Shown here piece after piece: positions 11,788-22,029 of a DNA stretch of 64,000 bases. A program made the position numbers and the translations under genes. The notes under the pieces are model-generated. The model worked only from the letters and a program-made list of their open reading frames with translations, was not told where the DNA came from and did not search any database. The first letter of the stretch is position 1, and each line of letters begins with the position of its first letter. Source of the stretch: Triatoma infestans (taxonomy: Eukaryota > Arthropoda > Insecta > Hemiptera > Reduviidae); the NCBI GenBank assembly GCA_011037195.1, contig JAAEAF010007978.1:1-64000 (forward strand), read 5' to 3'.

Positions 11788-11900
11788 CCGGGGCGAGTGT
11801 TGGTGTAGTAGTTATGAGCATGGTCTTGTAACTGGGAGGTCACCGGTTCGATCCGTACATAAAACTGCCAAGTTTCATATTCGTTAAAAAAAAAAAAAAA
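11788..11900 (+). mobile_element. tRNA-derived SINE, short
   Basis: The stretch resembles a tRNA gene head with internal polymerase III promoter boxes: an A-box-like 'tggtgtagtag' at 11801 and a B-box 'ggttcgatcc' at 11845-11854. It is followed by about 30 bp and a run of A at 11886-11900. The anticodon-loop position reads 'cttgtaac'. It is not a functional tRNA because the acceptor stem does not close. A target duplication was not found. Confidence 0.6.
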
Positions 11901-12677
11901 TAAAGTGGTAAAATCTCCCGTACACAAAAATTTGGTGGTACATTTCTAGCCTTAAAGATGCTGTTGAAAATTTCACCTCTTTAAGAAGGAGGTTATGAAA
12001 GTGAGTCTTGCAATCGCCAATAATTCCGAGGATGAAATTCGAGAGAGAAATTTGACAAATAAGTCCATCTATTATAAATTGGAATAAAATGTACATAGGA
12101 TAAGATAGGGGAATTTTTACCGCGTAAAACTGCAGCGCCAAACACGAGATGTAAAGTGTGCCTGTGAATAAAATGATTATAAAAGCAAACAAGTTCCGCG
12201 ACAGTTTGTATAAAAATTTGGCAAATTCCGAAAGACTTATATGACGTTTCAAGAATTCTTGAAGAAGTATACCAGCAAATGTTAAAGAATCAAGAGAACA
12301 AGCAAGAGTTCTAACTAGCACTATATCAAGAGATCACCGTTCGTCAATGCTATATTAACGTTAGACGCGTTCTCTATTGCAACTCATCACTTCAATAATC
12401 ATGAAAATATATGCTTGAGTGATAATGTCAGTAGTAGTGCTTCTTATTATTCAACGATGAACGCCCAAATCCTTAAACATATACCTATATCGGAAATGGA
12501 TTCTAATGTAAAACACTGTTTACTGAAAGAGGCATTGCATTCTGCAGATCCAATATAGGATTGAGGAAATATTGCGATCGTGTCAAATTTCGCGAATCAA
12601 GGCATTGAAACAAACTGCGAAGCTTATGCTTGAGTTAACAAGGCAAGGGCTGAGCGGTCAGTTTATGCGAGGCAACA

Positions 12678-12893
12678 ATGGCGAGCGTACTTCCATTGGT
12701 TCCACATTCTGTTGTGTCGTTTGCATTAGTAGCGTTGCACTTTATTAAAAAGAGGAGAGAATGTCAAAAAAAACGCCACTTTTGGGTGAAAGATTTATTT
12801 CGTGAACGATATCAGTATGGAAACAGATTAATGAAGGACATGGCCGTTGAAGTAGTTGATGAAACTGTAAAAAACTTTACGCGTTTGACACAT
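12678..12893 (+). pseudogene. PIF/Harbinger transposase, N-terminal fragment
   Basis: The open frame from 12678 contains KKRHFWVKDLFRERYQYGN, then LMKDMAVE and KNFTRLT. This matches the conserved start of Harbinger (PIF-type) nucleases, whose N-termini typically read RxxRRxWVRxxxxxRxxxG...NLxxELRxxDxxxFxNFxRM. Homology stops near 12893, where minus-strand MADF coding sequence begins, so the DDE nuclease domain is entirely missing. The usual neighbour of a Harbinger transposase is a Myb/SANT- or MADF-type DNA-binding protein gene; here both starts are present and face each other, as expected for an internal-deletion derivative. Family recognition is by eye. Confidence 0.6.
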
Positions 12894-12899
12894 CATGCA

Positions 12900-13040
12900 G
12901 GGGATATTCATCACTTGGCTTATTTTCCTCCATGCATCTTCCCTCTTATTTCGGTTGTGGTAATTAATATCGCTGGAATTCCATAAAACTGGATAATTTT
13001 TATATAATTCGATAAGCTGTATGGCATGATCTCGATCCAT
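12900..13040 (-). pseudogene. MADF-domain fragment (Harbinger accessory protein)
   Basis: On the minus strand from the ATG at 13040 the frame reads DRDHAIQLIELYKNYPVLWN, followed by KREDAWRKISQVMNIP. This is the first half of a MADF (Myb/SANT-like in Adf-1) DNA-binding domain: the 'LIxLxxxxPxLWd' helix and the 'AWxxIaxxl' helix are both visible. It ends at about 12900 against the oppositely oriented transposase start. Beyond that point the open frame only reads the transposase in antisense. A 22-bp perfect palindrome ('attttgttgcg/cgcaacaaaat') covers its start at 13039-13060. Confidence 0.65.
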
Positions 13041-13060
13041 TTTGTTGCGCGCAACAAAAT
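13039..13060. repeat. 22-bp perfect palindrome
   Basis: 'attttgttgcg' is followed directly by its reverse complement. A related 'gatgcgcgcaaca' recurs near 13213, and 'tttacactgcacgagttt' (13070) resembles 'tctacactaagcgagttt' (13190). These may be sub-terminal pieces of the Harbinger derivative. Confidence 0.7.
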
Positions 13061-13544
13061 TAAACTAGTTTACACTGCACGAGTTTAGGAGGGTAAAACA
13101 TATTTGATGCGCTCCTAAGACCGACTGCCAGGTGCCTCACCCGGCTGCCTCGCGGGTCATCTCCACCCGTCACGATGCGGAGGTCTAGATACGTCTACAC
13201 TAAGCGAGTTTTGATGCGCGCAACACACCCGGGAATCAGATTCGCGCAATGTAATCCCAGCTTAAGAGAGGGATCCAAAGCAGAGAGGGAAACACAAAAT
13301 TGAGGATTTCATGCGCTACTTAGGCCAGACTAGAGTGGGAGACTCCGTATATATACATCCAAGCTAGCCCTTCAGAGCACATTCTTACAACAGCCTTAGA
13401 ACAGTGAACTCACTCTAAATCTCTCGCTACCTAATTTTGCTTATACGTGTAAAGTCTGACAGTCTTACTTCTTCATTGTACAGTGTTCAGCATTCATTCT
13501 AGGTTATTTCTCAAATACCCTACCTCACTAATTGCTACCCTTCT

Positions 13545-13860
13545 GAAACCTTCCCTCACTTTTGAAATAAGTGACAATATCCAAGGTTAAAGAAAATTCG
13601 TCTATCCAAATAATAAATTTTCTTAATTGCAGTAAGAGAAAGTTGCGTGAGTGTTTCACACCAGATTTTCTTTTTTTGTTTTTAATTTTAATAAAACAAA
13701 ATAAAAATTTCAGTTTTCTCATTAATTTTAAATAAAAGCTGTGAAAAGTTGTTAGATGCAAATATATTCCAACTAGTATTGCTCTTGTTCTAAAAGAGAA
13801 AGATTTTCTTTCTTTTTTTAAGAAAATGCAAAACATTCCAGGAATTATTTCAAGTGAGGT
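13545..13860 (-). repeat. Fragment with the hairpin end of the dispersed repeat
   Basis: 'attgcagtaagagaaag' at 13626 is followed by 'gcgtgagtgtttcacacc', the family end that can fold through GTGTGAAAC...TCACAC. Confidence 0.6.
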
Positions 13861-14159
13861 ATAGTAAGAGCTTTTGGGAGTTTGGCAGAGCTTGGCCCGC
13901 AGGGACCTTTTGCCCCCGTTTGGCGGTTGGCGGTGAGAAACAATAAATATTCATATCCACAACCCTCTCCGCCAATAAAAATGCCAGTTTAATGAATCTG
14001 TTGTAACGACTATTATGGTAATTTTTGCATTTCAACTTTGGCCAAACACTAGCGCTTAGAATATTTACAGTAGGCGAGACAAGAAATTATGGATTGGTGA
14101 TTTTTTTTCCCAGGACGCGAAAACAGCTGAGATTCAATATTTAATAGGATTCATTTAAC

Positions 14160-14939
14160 AAGAGGGAAAGAAATCTGGTGTCAAACATTCATAGGACTCT
14201 TTCTCTTACTGCGAGTAATACTTTAAAATTGACAAATTTTGTTGGAAATTTTAGTCAGTTGCGCTAATAACATAAGTGCAGCGGTAAAGGAGTATACATA
14301 GGTTAGCAGAGATGCCAGGTAGAAATTGAATATGACTACACTGCAATTCAAGAAACAACGCTAAAAACAATACACAAATTCAAATAACATTTGAAATGTA
14401 AGTTACACAGATTCCTCAGAACCCGTTTATGTCTGCGTAGTTAGCATTCCAACTTCAAAGAAAAATTGTTGCAGCCATTTTCCAGAGAATTCCAAAAGCC
14501 TCCTGTCATGGTGCACTTCCAGGTTAACTGATTTTCTTTAAATATGGAATTATAGTAATGCGTCTAATGCATATTTATAATATATAAGTGGTAAGAACCA
14601 TGCATTGTAATTAAGTGGTACTTAAGAGGAAAGTTTAACGTTACTGTTTCTCCTGAACCCCCTGGGGGAAAAAAAATCAATTCTGTCCGGGAAGATGTTA
14701 CAAATAAAAGTGATAAGCATTTATTTGTTTAGATAGTATACGAAATTTAAAGAAAAATCATTGGAGGCATTTTAGAAAAAATCGTGAATGACAGAAAATA
14801 AAAAAACATGCCGTAAAGTCGCACTTCCGGTTGACGGATTTTGTTTACCAAAACCTTATTGTCATATGCATTGGTAGTACCCAAACAGAATGTCAAATTT
14901 GAGCTATCGGCGACTTTTCATGTTTGAAGTATTTTGTAC
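14160..14939 (+). repeat. Long dispersed-repeat copy, left part (interrupted by a SINE)
   Basis: It starts with 'atctggtgtcaaacattcat' and 'ctctttctcttactgcgag' near 14176-14215 and continues through two internal modules (for example 'cttccaggttaactgatttt' near 14516 and 'cacttccggttgacggattt' near 14822). It breaks at 'tattttgtac', which is duplicated on the far side of the SINE, and resumes at 15182. Confidence 0.75.
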
Positions 14940-15181
14940 GTACTCACGCGTTGGTTAGTGGCAAGCGCACTCACTTTTCGTGCGAGAATTCACGGTTCGA
15001 TTCCTGTGAGAGCTAAGTCGGTGTTGACCAAGCGTCGTGATAAAAAGTGGGGAGCTACAAGTAGTAGCGCCCTAGATAGCGAAGGCCGGAACTAAACGGC
15101 ATGGGAACTGCGGCGTGCTTACCACCGCCGACTGGCAAGCTTTGGTCCTTCATGGGCTGTTGTGCCATAGAAAAGGCAGGA
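14940..15181 (+). mobile_element. tRNA-derived SINE with 10-bp target duplication
   Basis: The head carries A-box-like 'tggttagtgg' (14952-14961) and B-box 'ggttcgattcc' (14994-15004). A GC-richer tRNA-unrelated body ends in 'gggctgttgtgccatag'. 'tattttgtac' flanks both sides, at 14930-14939 and 15182-15191, and joining the flanks restores a dispersed-repeat copy. The 119-codon minus-strand open frame overlapping it is fortuitous. Confidence 0.75.
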
Positions 15182-15250
15182 TATTTTGTACACACACACA
15201 TACACACACCATTCGCTAAAAACATTTTTTTTCCATACTCTGTGTAATGG
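15182..15250 (+). repeat. Dispersed-repeat copy, right part after the SINE
   Basis: It continues the copy interrupted at 14939 with the CA-rich block and 'ccattcgctaaaaacatttt', and is truncated before the usual AGTAAGAGAAAG end. Confidence 0.7.
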
Positions 15251-16450
15251 AATCGTTTGATGTGATTCCTGATGTAGTAGATGTCTTGAGGAGGGCGGAA
15301 GTTAGTTGAGAGATTTTGGATGTTAGTGCATCGAATTATTAATACGGATTTTATAAAAATAAACTGTATTATAACAATAATTTTAATGTATAAATGGTAT
15401 CTAATAACTCGCAAAATACTTAGGAATAAATAGAAGATAAATAAGTAATAAATTAGAATGATAAAATAAACGAACTAAGATGCACTACTAAAAGATAATA
15501 AGTTTAAATGAAACTGTGTATAGTCGCGTAAACTGCTGCTCGTGTATATAGACGTGCTCGTATAGTCGTATATCATATAATGCTCTCGTTGTATATGATA
15601 GAGTTTATATATCGGTGTTGGCCACACTCATACCAAGACATCTGTCCTAGTGCGTGACCTTCGTAGTTTGCTGACCTTATTTAGGTCAGTGGCCAACCTT
15701 ATCGGTGCTTGCTTTGATGTAAAGTATTGAAAAGGGCTTTGTTGTTTGTTTGGCCGGCATTGTCTTGAAGACGGCGGCCTGCTAGGTCGCTGGTTATAAA
15801 TTGCTCTTTTATTACTGCCATCCTTTGTTAAGATAGCAGCTGGCTGGAACCACTTTGACATTGGTATGAGTTTCCATGTCATTACATGTGTTCTTGGAAT
15901 CGACTTTTTTGTTGTTTTAGTTTGCGGCAGTTCTATGGTCCCTCCTCAAAGACAAATAATAATTATTAATACATCCTAGTTGGCCCATGCCTTAAATCCG
16001 TGTGAATCAACTTCATATAATCTATTAAATGCCCTAATATCAATAAATCTTCTATCAATAGATTCTCTGCCGCATAGTAAACTCTCCTATTAGTGCTAAT
16101 AATCTAAATATTTTACAGAGGCCCCTAAAACTTGTTATAAATGAACTTGCTATAAATTTACTACAATAAGTTCCACCATAAGCCCTGAAGTTTTAGCAGT
16201 TAATCTTATCCTCAACTATACTTTTTTCGAATTCCTGAAGAAGATCCAGGCTCCATTAGCCTCGTGATTATTTGGTTGACTAATGAATATCATCCTTAAA
16301 TAAAGTATATTTCAAGTTATTTACGCCATTTAAACAGGTATAAAGTTACAAATTCAGGATATTTTACTTATTGTTATCCTGATGTGAAATTGTTACTGTA
16401 GAACAATAAGTTAAAATATATATATATATATAAAAAATAATAAAAGAATT
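15250..16450. other. Gene-free interval 3' of the Dpr exon
   Basis: Presumed intron or flank of the Dpr gene. No downstream Dpr exon could be recognised on the minus strand. An 84-codon minus frame at 15628-15882 has no recognisable motif. Confidence 0.4.
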
Positions 16451-16453
16451 TAC

Positions 16454-16667
16454 CTTCTGACACAAAGACGTGTATATAGGCCGGCTGAGTATTTGATGCA
16501 CTGCATGTATAATTGCCCGAATCGGAATATTTGGAATCGTGTATAGTTAGATGACTCTCGGTTTTTTGGCCTTGTTCGGTACGCACTTGGACACCACCTC
16601 TCGATGTGTCATAGTTGATCATCTTGGAATTGTGATACCACAGTACATACTGCGGTGGTGTAGGACT
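16454..16667 (-). CDS. Dpr-family immunoglobulin-domain exon (second Ig domain)
   Basis: A 214-bp internal exon that begins in phase 0 and ends in phase 1. The acceptor is a T-rich tract ending TTTTGCAG directly upstream of 16667; the donor reads AG|GTAAAT at 16453. The translation has the hallmarks of the second Ig domain of arthropod Dpr cell-surface receptors: PPQYVLWYHNSKMINYD (the strand-C tryptophan and the 'INYD' that Dprs share), then SRGGVQV, then the DSGNYTCSASN strand-F motif with its cysteine, then a V-rich G strand. The partner cysteine of the disulfide must lie in an upstream exon at higher coordinates. Dprs are neuronal adhesion proteins that pair with DIP proteins at synapses. 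No other exon of the gene was found, consistent with long introns. Family assignment is strong; the paralogue number cannot be given. Confidence 0.85.
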
Positions 16668-16679
16668 CTGCAAAATAAA

Positions 16680-16764
16680 AATTAAAAAAATGTTTTTTTT
16701 AAAAAAGGGTTATAAATTACTTTTACTATTTTATGTTACAATTTGGAAGGATATTAACTGGAGC

Positions 16765-16796
<32 letters not shown>

Positions 16797-17690
16797 TAAA
16801 TCAAAGCAAGCAAAAAAAACAAAACATAAATATATATAATACATATATAAAACATAGAGCAGAGATAGATTATATTGTCTATTTGATGGATTGTTAAAAG
16901 CCAAAACAATCGATATAGACCATCAATCAAATATTCAAGCTATGATCAGGAGTGAGAGAGAACGACCGAGTGAGGGAGGGGGCTCAAATATCTTTCACAT
17001 TACAATGTCAAAGAGAGAATTACGTTAGTACATGAAACACCTGGCTGTTTAGCCACATTAAATTGCACTCGTACATTGACAGACAATACCACAGTTCATT
17101 TCATCATTAGCAATAAAACAATTACTGATTTATGAAGCTCTGAAATTATTTATTATTTTATATAATTATATCTATAAACTATATTTATAAAATAAAGTTT
17201 TGATTTTTATCTTTCAACTGACTTTTATTCCCCTAGATTCTATGTAAGCGCATGTAAGATGTAAATACTAATATAAAATATCAAGAAGAGCGACAAATAA
17301 TTTGATACTATAATGAATAAAACTCATTGATAGAATAAAATGTCTGATCCACCAAGGTAGTTCTTTCACTTCTTCTTGCCTCTCAATCTGCTTTTTCTCT
17401 GATAGCGGAAGATAATGTATTAAAAAAAAATGTCTGGGACCCATAATTCTCATACAATGCAAGTTTGACAATGGGAAGGGACTAGTGAATTTTTATAACT
17501 GTTATTTTTATAAAAAATGTGAAGGCTGAAGTCGTTAAGATGGAGGGACGTTAAAAAAAAAAGAGGATCGTCTGCAAAAAAATCGAGTAGGAACTTGAAA
17601 TAAAATTCTTATTGTCTTCTTTTAAATAATAAACAAACTTGTAGCACTTGAAGAATTGCCCCCAAAAATTATATTGTATATGATAAGGAC
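16680..17690. other. Gene-free, probable intron of the Dpr gene
   Basis: It contains a (GA)n microsatellite at about 16767-16794 and AT-rich filler. No exon-like frame with splice sites was recognised. Confidence 0.45.
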
Positions 17691-17840
17691 AGGCATACAT
17701 ACCCATACACACACAGATTTTTCTAAAAACCACTTTTTTTCGAACTCAGCGATCTCAGAACATGTATTTCCGGTAGCGATAATCTTGAGACCGAAAATTT
17801 GACTACGAATAAGAGAAAATAAAAATGACTTAAAAAAAAA
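17690..17840 (+). repeat. 3' end of a dispersed-repeat copy
   Basis: CA-rich 'acatacccatacacacacag' is followed by 'catgtatttccggtagcg' and a degraded 'aagagaaaataaaaatg' terminus. Confidence 0.6.
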
Positions 17841-17849
17841 ATTTAGTAA

Positions 17850-18930
17850 AAGAATTTGTACATTAAATTTGAAGTGTTGGGGATCGATTTTTTTTTTTTT
17901 TTTACTGTTATTTTACGAATAAATTTATTATCAACCAATAAAATGTGAAGTATAAATAGTAGAAAGAGGGAGAGAGTGAGAGCGCGACTGGGAGAGGAGA
18001 ATGGATAAATCAATGATGGATAATAGATAGCAATTGCGGGAAAGTGTAGTAAAATGGTGGGAGGATATTAGAGCAGCGGGGAGGGAGGGGGTATGATGCT
18101 GGGATAGCAGGGATTGTGCTTTCTGTTTAACCGAGTATACAAATTGAGAGCGCTTTGAACAATTCAGATATTCAACTCTTATAGCTATATATATTTATAT
18201 ATATAGCTATATATTATCGATATATAGAGTGAAAGAGCTTGATAGATCGAACGAGAAGAGAGTGGAACAGGACAAGGAGGAAGGTTATGTAACCTTCTTT
18301 ATGGTTTAACCGTGAATCATTGGTTAACCACCAATAAACAGCATTACAGACATGCCACATGCCAATATTTGTTAATAATAACATTGATTGGAGCTCGTAA
18401 CATTATATATATATCAGGGCTGACTGTATCTGATAGAAGAAGAAAGGGCCTCTTCAACCACAAACAGAGAAATGAGAAATGTTTCTTCCCACTACTCTTA
18501 TCCATAAATCGATTATAATGTTTATTTAGTACTGCTATTATTAATTTTTAAGTTTCTCTTTCGAGTTAGATTTTCAAAATTGAATTATCACCAGAATTTC
18601 ATGTTTTGACGTTTCCGGTGTAAGAAGATTCTCTCATGTTGTTAATAAAAGCACGTATACAATGACAAAGTTCCTTTAAATTTCAAATTTTATTCATTCG
18701 TCCTAACAGTTATAGAGATGGTATAGGAACTAATACCTACCCAGACAAGTAGAAGCAGACGCGAGTAGGGCACATATAGTCCAGATGGGGGTAGGATGTG
18801 CGAGTAGGGCACTTTATAGTCCAGAAGAGAAAGGCCAACCCCATGCTACCAATCCCATCGAACATAAGAAATTTAAGCCACAAATTGCTTACGAAATTTC
18901 ACAGAATAACCTAAAATAATTCCCTTTTTT
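17850..18930. other. Gene-free stretch with simple sequence
   Basis: It contains a poly-T run near 17890, an AT palindromic microsatellite at 18181-18225 and a 43-bp-spaced duplication of 'gcgagtagggcac' with 'tatagtccaga' near 18759-18824. No gene is supported. Confidence 0.5.
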
Positions 18931-19375
18931 TCTTGTACAGAAAATGTTACAAATCAAAGTAATAGATTTATATCTGTGGAGTTGGCACTCCATGTTTAAC
19001 GGAAATCGTTTATAGTTGTTGGCAAGAAAATTACAAAAAAAAACAACTCAAAACTTGTTTTGTACAATTCATGGTTCTCCTACATGTAACAGACTAGGGT
19101 ACCTTAGAAGCAAAATTTCAAATCTGAAGAAATTCTATTTGTTAACCGGAATTACGATCCTATCATTTTTATTGACTAATTTTTCCGAAGAAAATAGAAT
19201 GATTTAAGAATGATGTTATTTGAGTTTGAGCAATGTTTGAACAATTCGCTCTCTTCTGGATTGTAGTGTAAACACATTCAATACTAACCAATATCTACCC
19301 CATAACCTCCATACTTATATCAGTACAACTAGGTAGAATAATCCAATTGACAGAAAATTTTCAATTTCATAATTG

Positions 19376-19440
19376 TATTAACTGGAGTAAGAGAAAGCCG
19401 TGTGAGTGTTTCACACCAGAATTTTTTGAGATATTTTATT
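19376..19440 (-). repeat. Hairpin-type end of the dispersed repeat
   Basis: 'ggagtaagagaaagccgtg' is followed by 'tgagtgtttcacaccagaa', a near-consensus copy of this end. Confidence 0.7.
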
Positions 19441-19444
19441 CTAT

Positions 19445-20200
19445 CACATACATCTATAGTTTAGAGTAGACTATGCGTTCTGAGGCAAACAATATTCGTT
19501 TCAATAATATCGAATCTTGGAAAATATACGATAGAACCAATCGTCGGCAAATTCTTCACACATACACACAAAACTGGACTTAATTGTTCCATCAGCATAC
19601 GCATTAAAGCGCCAACTAACGGGATCCTCTGTCACGCTCACAACAGTGTCGGGTCTTCAAACTCGGACAGCCTTAAATCTCACCTACAAGGTGTCACTAG
19701 CTATGAGAGAAATTGAATAAAACCAACGAAATGAGGGACTTAAGAGATTCCAATTTTACTTTAAAGGAGTATGAGCAGTTTACAAATCAACTTTGTAGAT
19801 AAATTAAGTCGCTCACCAACCTGAACTTTGGCAGGTTCACCTCGGTAGCCATACTAGCTCACCAACGTTAGAACTAGCAAGCGTTGTAACTAGTAACATC
19901 ACTCTTGACAGCAACGCTATTTATCACGCTACCAATAATCATCATAACTCTTAGCTCGGTCACCCTACTCTCCATAACTCTCTTCTCTCCTTTCTCAGTG
20001 AAATCGCTCAAATATAAAGGGAAACCATCACAATCAACTGTGTCTTGTTACTGTTGCAAACTCGATCATTAAAACTATGAAAGCGCAAAATAAAAATAAT
20101 CAAAATAAAGTCAGTAATTTTTTTTTTTGATAACCACTTGAAAAAAGAAAAAAAGAAAAAACTGTGCTACTGGTCAATGAATTAGAACTTTGTTCCGGCC
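19445..20200. other. Gene-free stretch, nothing recognised
   Basis: Mixed-composition DNA with short open frames only. No domain, repeat partner in the window or RNA gene was recognised. Confidence 0.4.
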
Positions 20201-20239
20201 AATCATGGAGAAGAGAAGAGACTACTGATTGATGTATTG

Positions 20240-20305
20240 GGAACTGGTCCAAATTGGAACCCCAGGTACCCTCCTGACTATCCACAGCGCCTCCAGGACA
20301 ACCTA
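20240..20305 (-). mobile_element. Possible tRNA-like SINE head
   Basis: The minus strand reads a GGCGCTGTGGATAG A-box-like segment (20278-20291) and a GGGTTCCAATTTGG B-box-like segment (20249-20263), similar to tRNA-derived SINE heads. No tail or target duplication was found. Confidence 0.35.
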
Positions 20306-20887
20306 ATGATAACACCACCTATTAATTAGGGCTACAGGTGTTTGATTCATTCCCCCCAACCATATCTCACCACTGTTTTTGGAGCTCATTTGTAATTATT
20401 ATTTTCTTTTTTTTTGCTCTGTTTTGGTACGATGTGTTTACATTCCGTTCCCAGTATTACAATGTTGTTTTCCCTTTAATTAGCTACAATTAACCAAAAA
20501 AAAAAAAAAAAATTATCAACACTATCTCTCATTACTACCTCATTACATTGTTTCTTGGTTTTGAAAAAGAAATGGTTTTGTGTAATTCTGCTATAATGTT
20601 ATTTCATTTGCCAATAAAAAAGATCGAAGTTTTTTTTTTAAATTACGTTTATTGATTTAATGCCAATAAGATGTCAGATGAAGTCCCTAATACTCAAACG
20701 AAATAAATAACAATTTAACAAATCAAATCAACTAACAAATAATTATAATAATAAAATTATTAAACAATTTGAAGAAGAAACACTGTAACATTTAAATTGT
20801 TTATTATCCGCTAAACAATTTTTAAAAAGATCGAAGTTCATTCATGGCAGGGGGAGGGAGTTAGTTAATTTTATCTGAAGCAGATTT

Positions 20888-21168
20888 CGCTGAATCGATA
20901 GTACGAAAATTGAACACTAGTTTTCAACTCTTCCATATTGTGAATTTGAAATTTATAAACTTCCTACTTTTTTACTTCCACTTTGAGGTCCTCTGAGAAC
21001 GAATAAAAATGTTTTGTAGCAAATGGTTGGTATGTGAACAAAATATCGCAAAACCGCAGGAAGCTCAACCTTCCGCACAGGTGTCACCATCGTAGCCTTC
21101 ACCTGGAAGTGAAGCCTTAATATATGCTTTTTCGTTGAAAATATGGTCATGTCCGCAATGCTGGATAA
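20888..21168 (-). repeat. Dispersed-repeat copy, left part (interrupted)
   Basis: The inverted family blocks 'aaatatcgcaaaaccgcagg' and 'aggaagctcaacctt' are visible. The copy is interrupted by an inverted-repeat insertion and resumes at about 21485. Confidence 0.6.
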
Positions 21169-21472
21169 CATCTATGATTTTATCCGCAATAGCTTGCACC
21201 ATTTTGTTCGTTTGACCAGTTTTGGATTTTCATCCATCGGCAAGAGTAAGGTTTGCAATCAATGATTGTTTCTTAGGAGGTTATAAGATTATAGAAGGCT
21301 TAACACCTCCCACAAACAATCAACCAAGGTCATTTGTGATATAAAGACGTATATTTCAAGTCATCTCTTTATATGAATTGATTGCAAACCTTACACTGAC
21401 GATGGATGAAAATCCGAAATTGGTCAGAACCAGCAAAATGAAGCATGCTATTGCGGATAAAAATCATAGATG
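21169..21472. mobile_element. Penelope-type inverted repeat (about 95-bp arms)
   Basis: Arms 21169-21263 and 21377-21472 are imperfect reverse complements around a 113-bp loop. Both contain the 'gatggatgaaaatcc' and 'tggtca' blocks that also occur near 41168 and 63695. The insertion sits inside a dispersed-repeat copy. The link to Penelope-like retroelements is inferred from the hammerhead-like core in the right arm and general resemblance to their terminal sequences; no ORF is present. Confidence 0.5.
21396..21425 (+). ncRNA. Hammerhead-ribozyme-like core
   Basis: CTGACGA (21396-21402) fits the CUGANGA box. A stem-loop GGAT-GAAA-ATCC (21404-21415) follows, then GAAA (21416-21419), and TTGGTC (21420-21425), where a very short stem III and a UC cleavage site would lie. 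One unpaired T separates the first box from stem II, and no clear stem I is visible. Hammerheads with minimal stem III are known from Penelope-like element ends. The left-arm copy on the minus strand has lost both boxes. Activity is untested and uncertain. Confidence 0.35.
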
Positions 21473-21484
21473 TATGTGTTTTCT

Positions 21485-22025
21485 TTCCAGTTTTTCACGA
21501 GCTTCCCGATAACGGCTCCAACGACTTTCCTTTAAACTTCGTATACTATCCATACACACACACACGTATGCGTCTGCCACCTATATAATATTGATTTACA
21601 TTAGTAGCATTGGTAGAATTACAAATTAGAAGAAAATCGGTTAACTAAAAGTGCAGTTTTACAGAATAGGTTTTTAGAGATTTTTCGAAATATTAACAAG
21701 AACGATTTCCTTTGTTAACTGCAAAGATATCAAAACCTATCACTTTTTATTCCGAGCAAATTGATTTTAGGTAGTTCTGTAGAATTTATGGCATTAAATT
21801 TCACATGTTCTATGTGAATGTTTGAATGTTATAGGTGCTACAACATAATCACTACAACATAATAACCTGCCAGGGTAGATACTTGTTCCCACACTACCTA
21901 CATTTTTATTTAGGTCAGGGGAAATGAATAAAATTTGTAGCTTAAAGCAAAATTGTCATTTTATTTGTAATGGTATTATTAGCAGAAGGAGGAAGTCCTG
22001 AAGTGTTTCATACCAGATTTTTGTA
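21485..22025 (-). repeat. Dispersed-repeat copy, right part, reaching the hairpin end
   Basis: It continues the copy interrupted at 21168 through two inverted modules and ends at 'ggaagtcctgaagtg' and 'tttcataccagatttttg' near 21990-22024. Its last 180 bp also match 3780-3930. Confidence 0.7.
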
Positions 22026-22029
22026 CACC

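Noticed and set aside
11884..12321. 145-codon minus-strand open frame
   Set aside because: Hydrophobic but without a recognisable domain; it begins and ends in AT-rich DNA and overlaps the poly-A tail of a SINE.
14994..15004. Considered as a functional tRNA gene
   Set aside because: Internal promoter boxes are present but the cloverleaf does not close; target duplication and body show a SINE.
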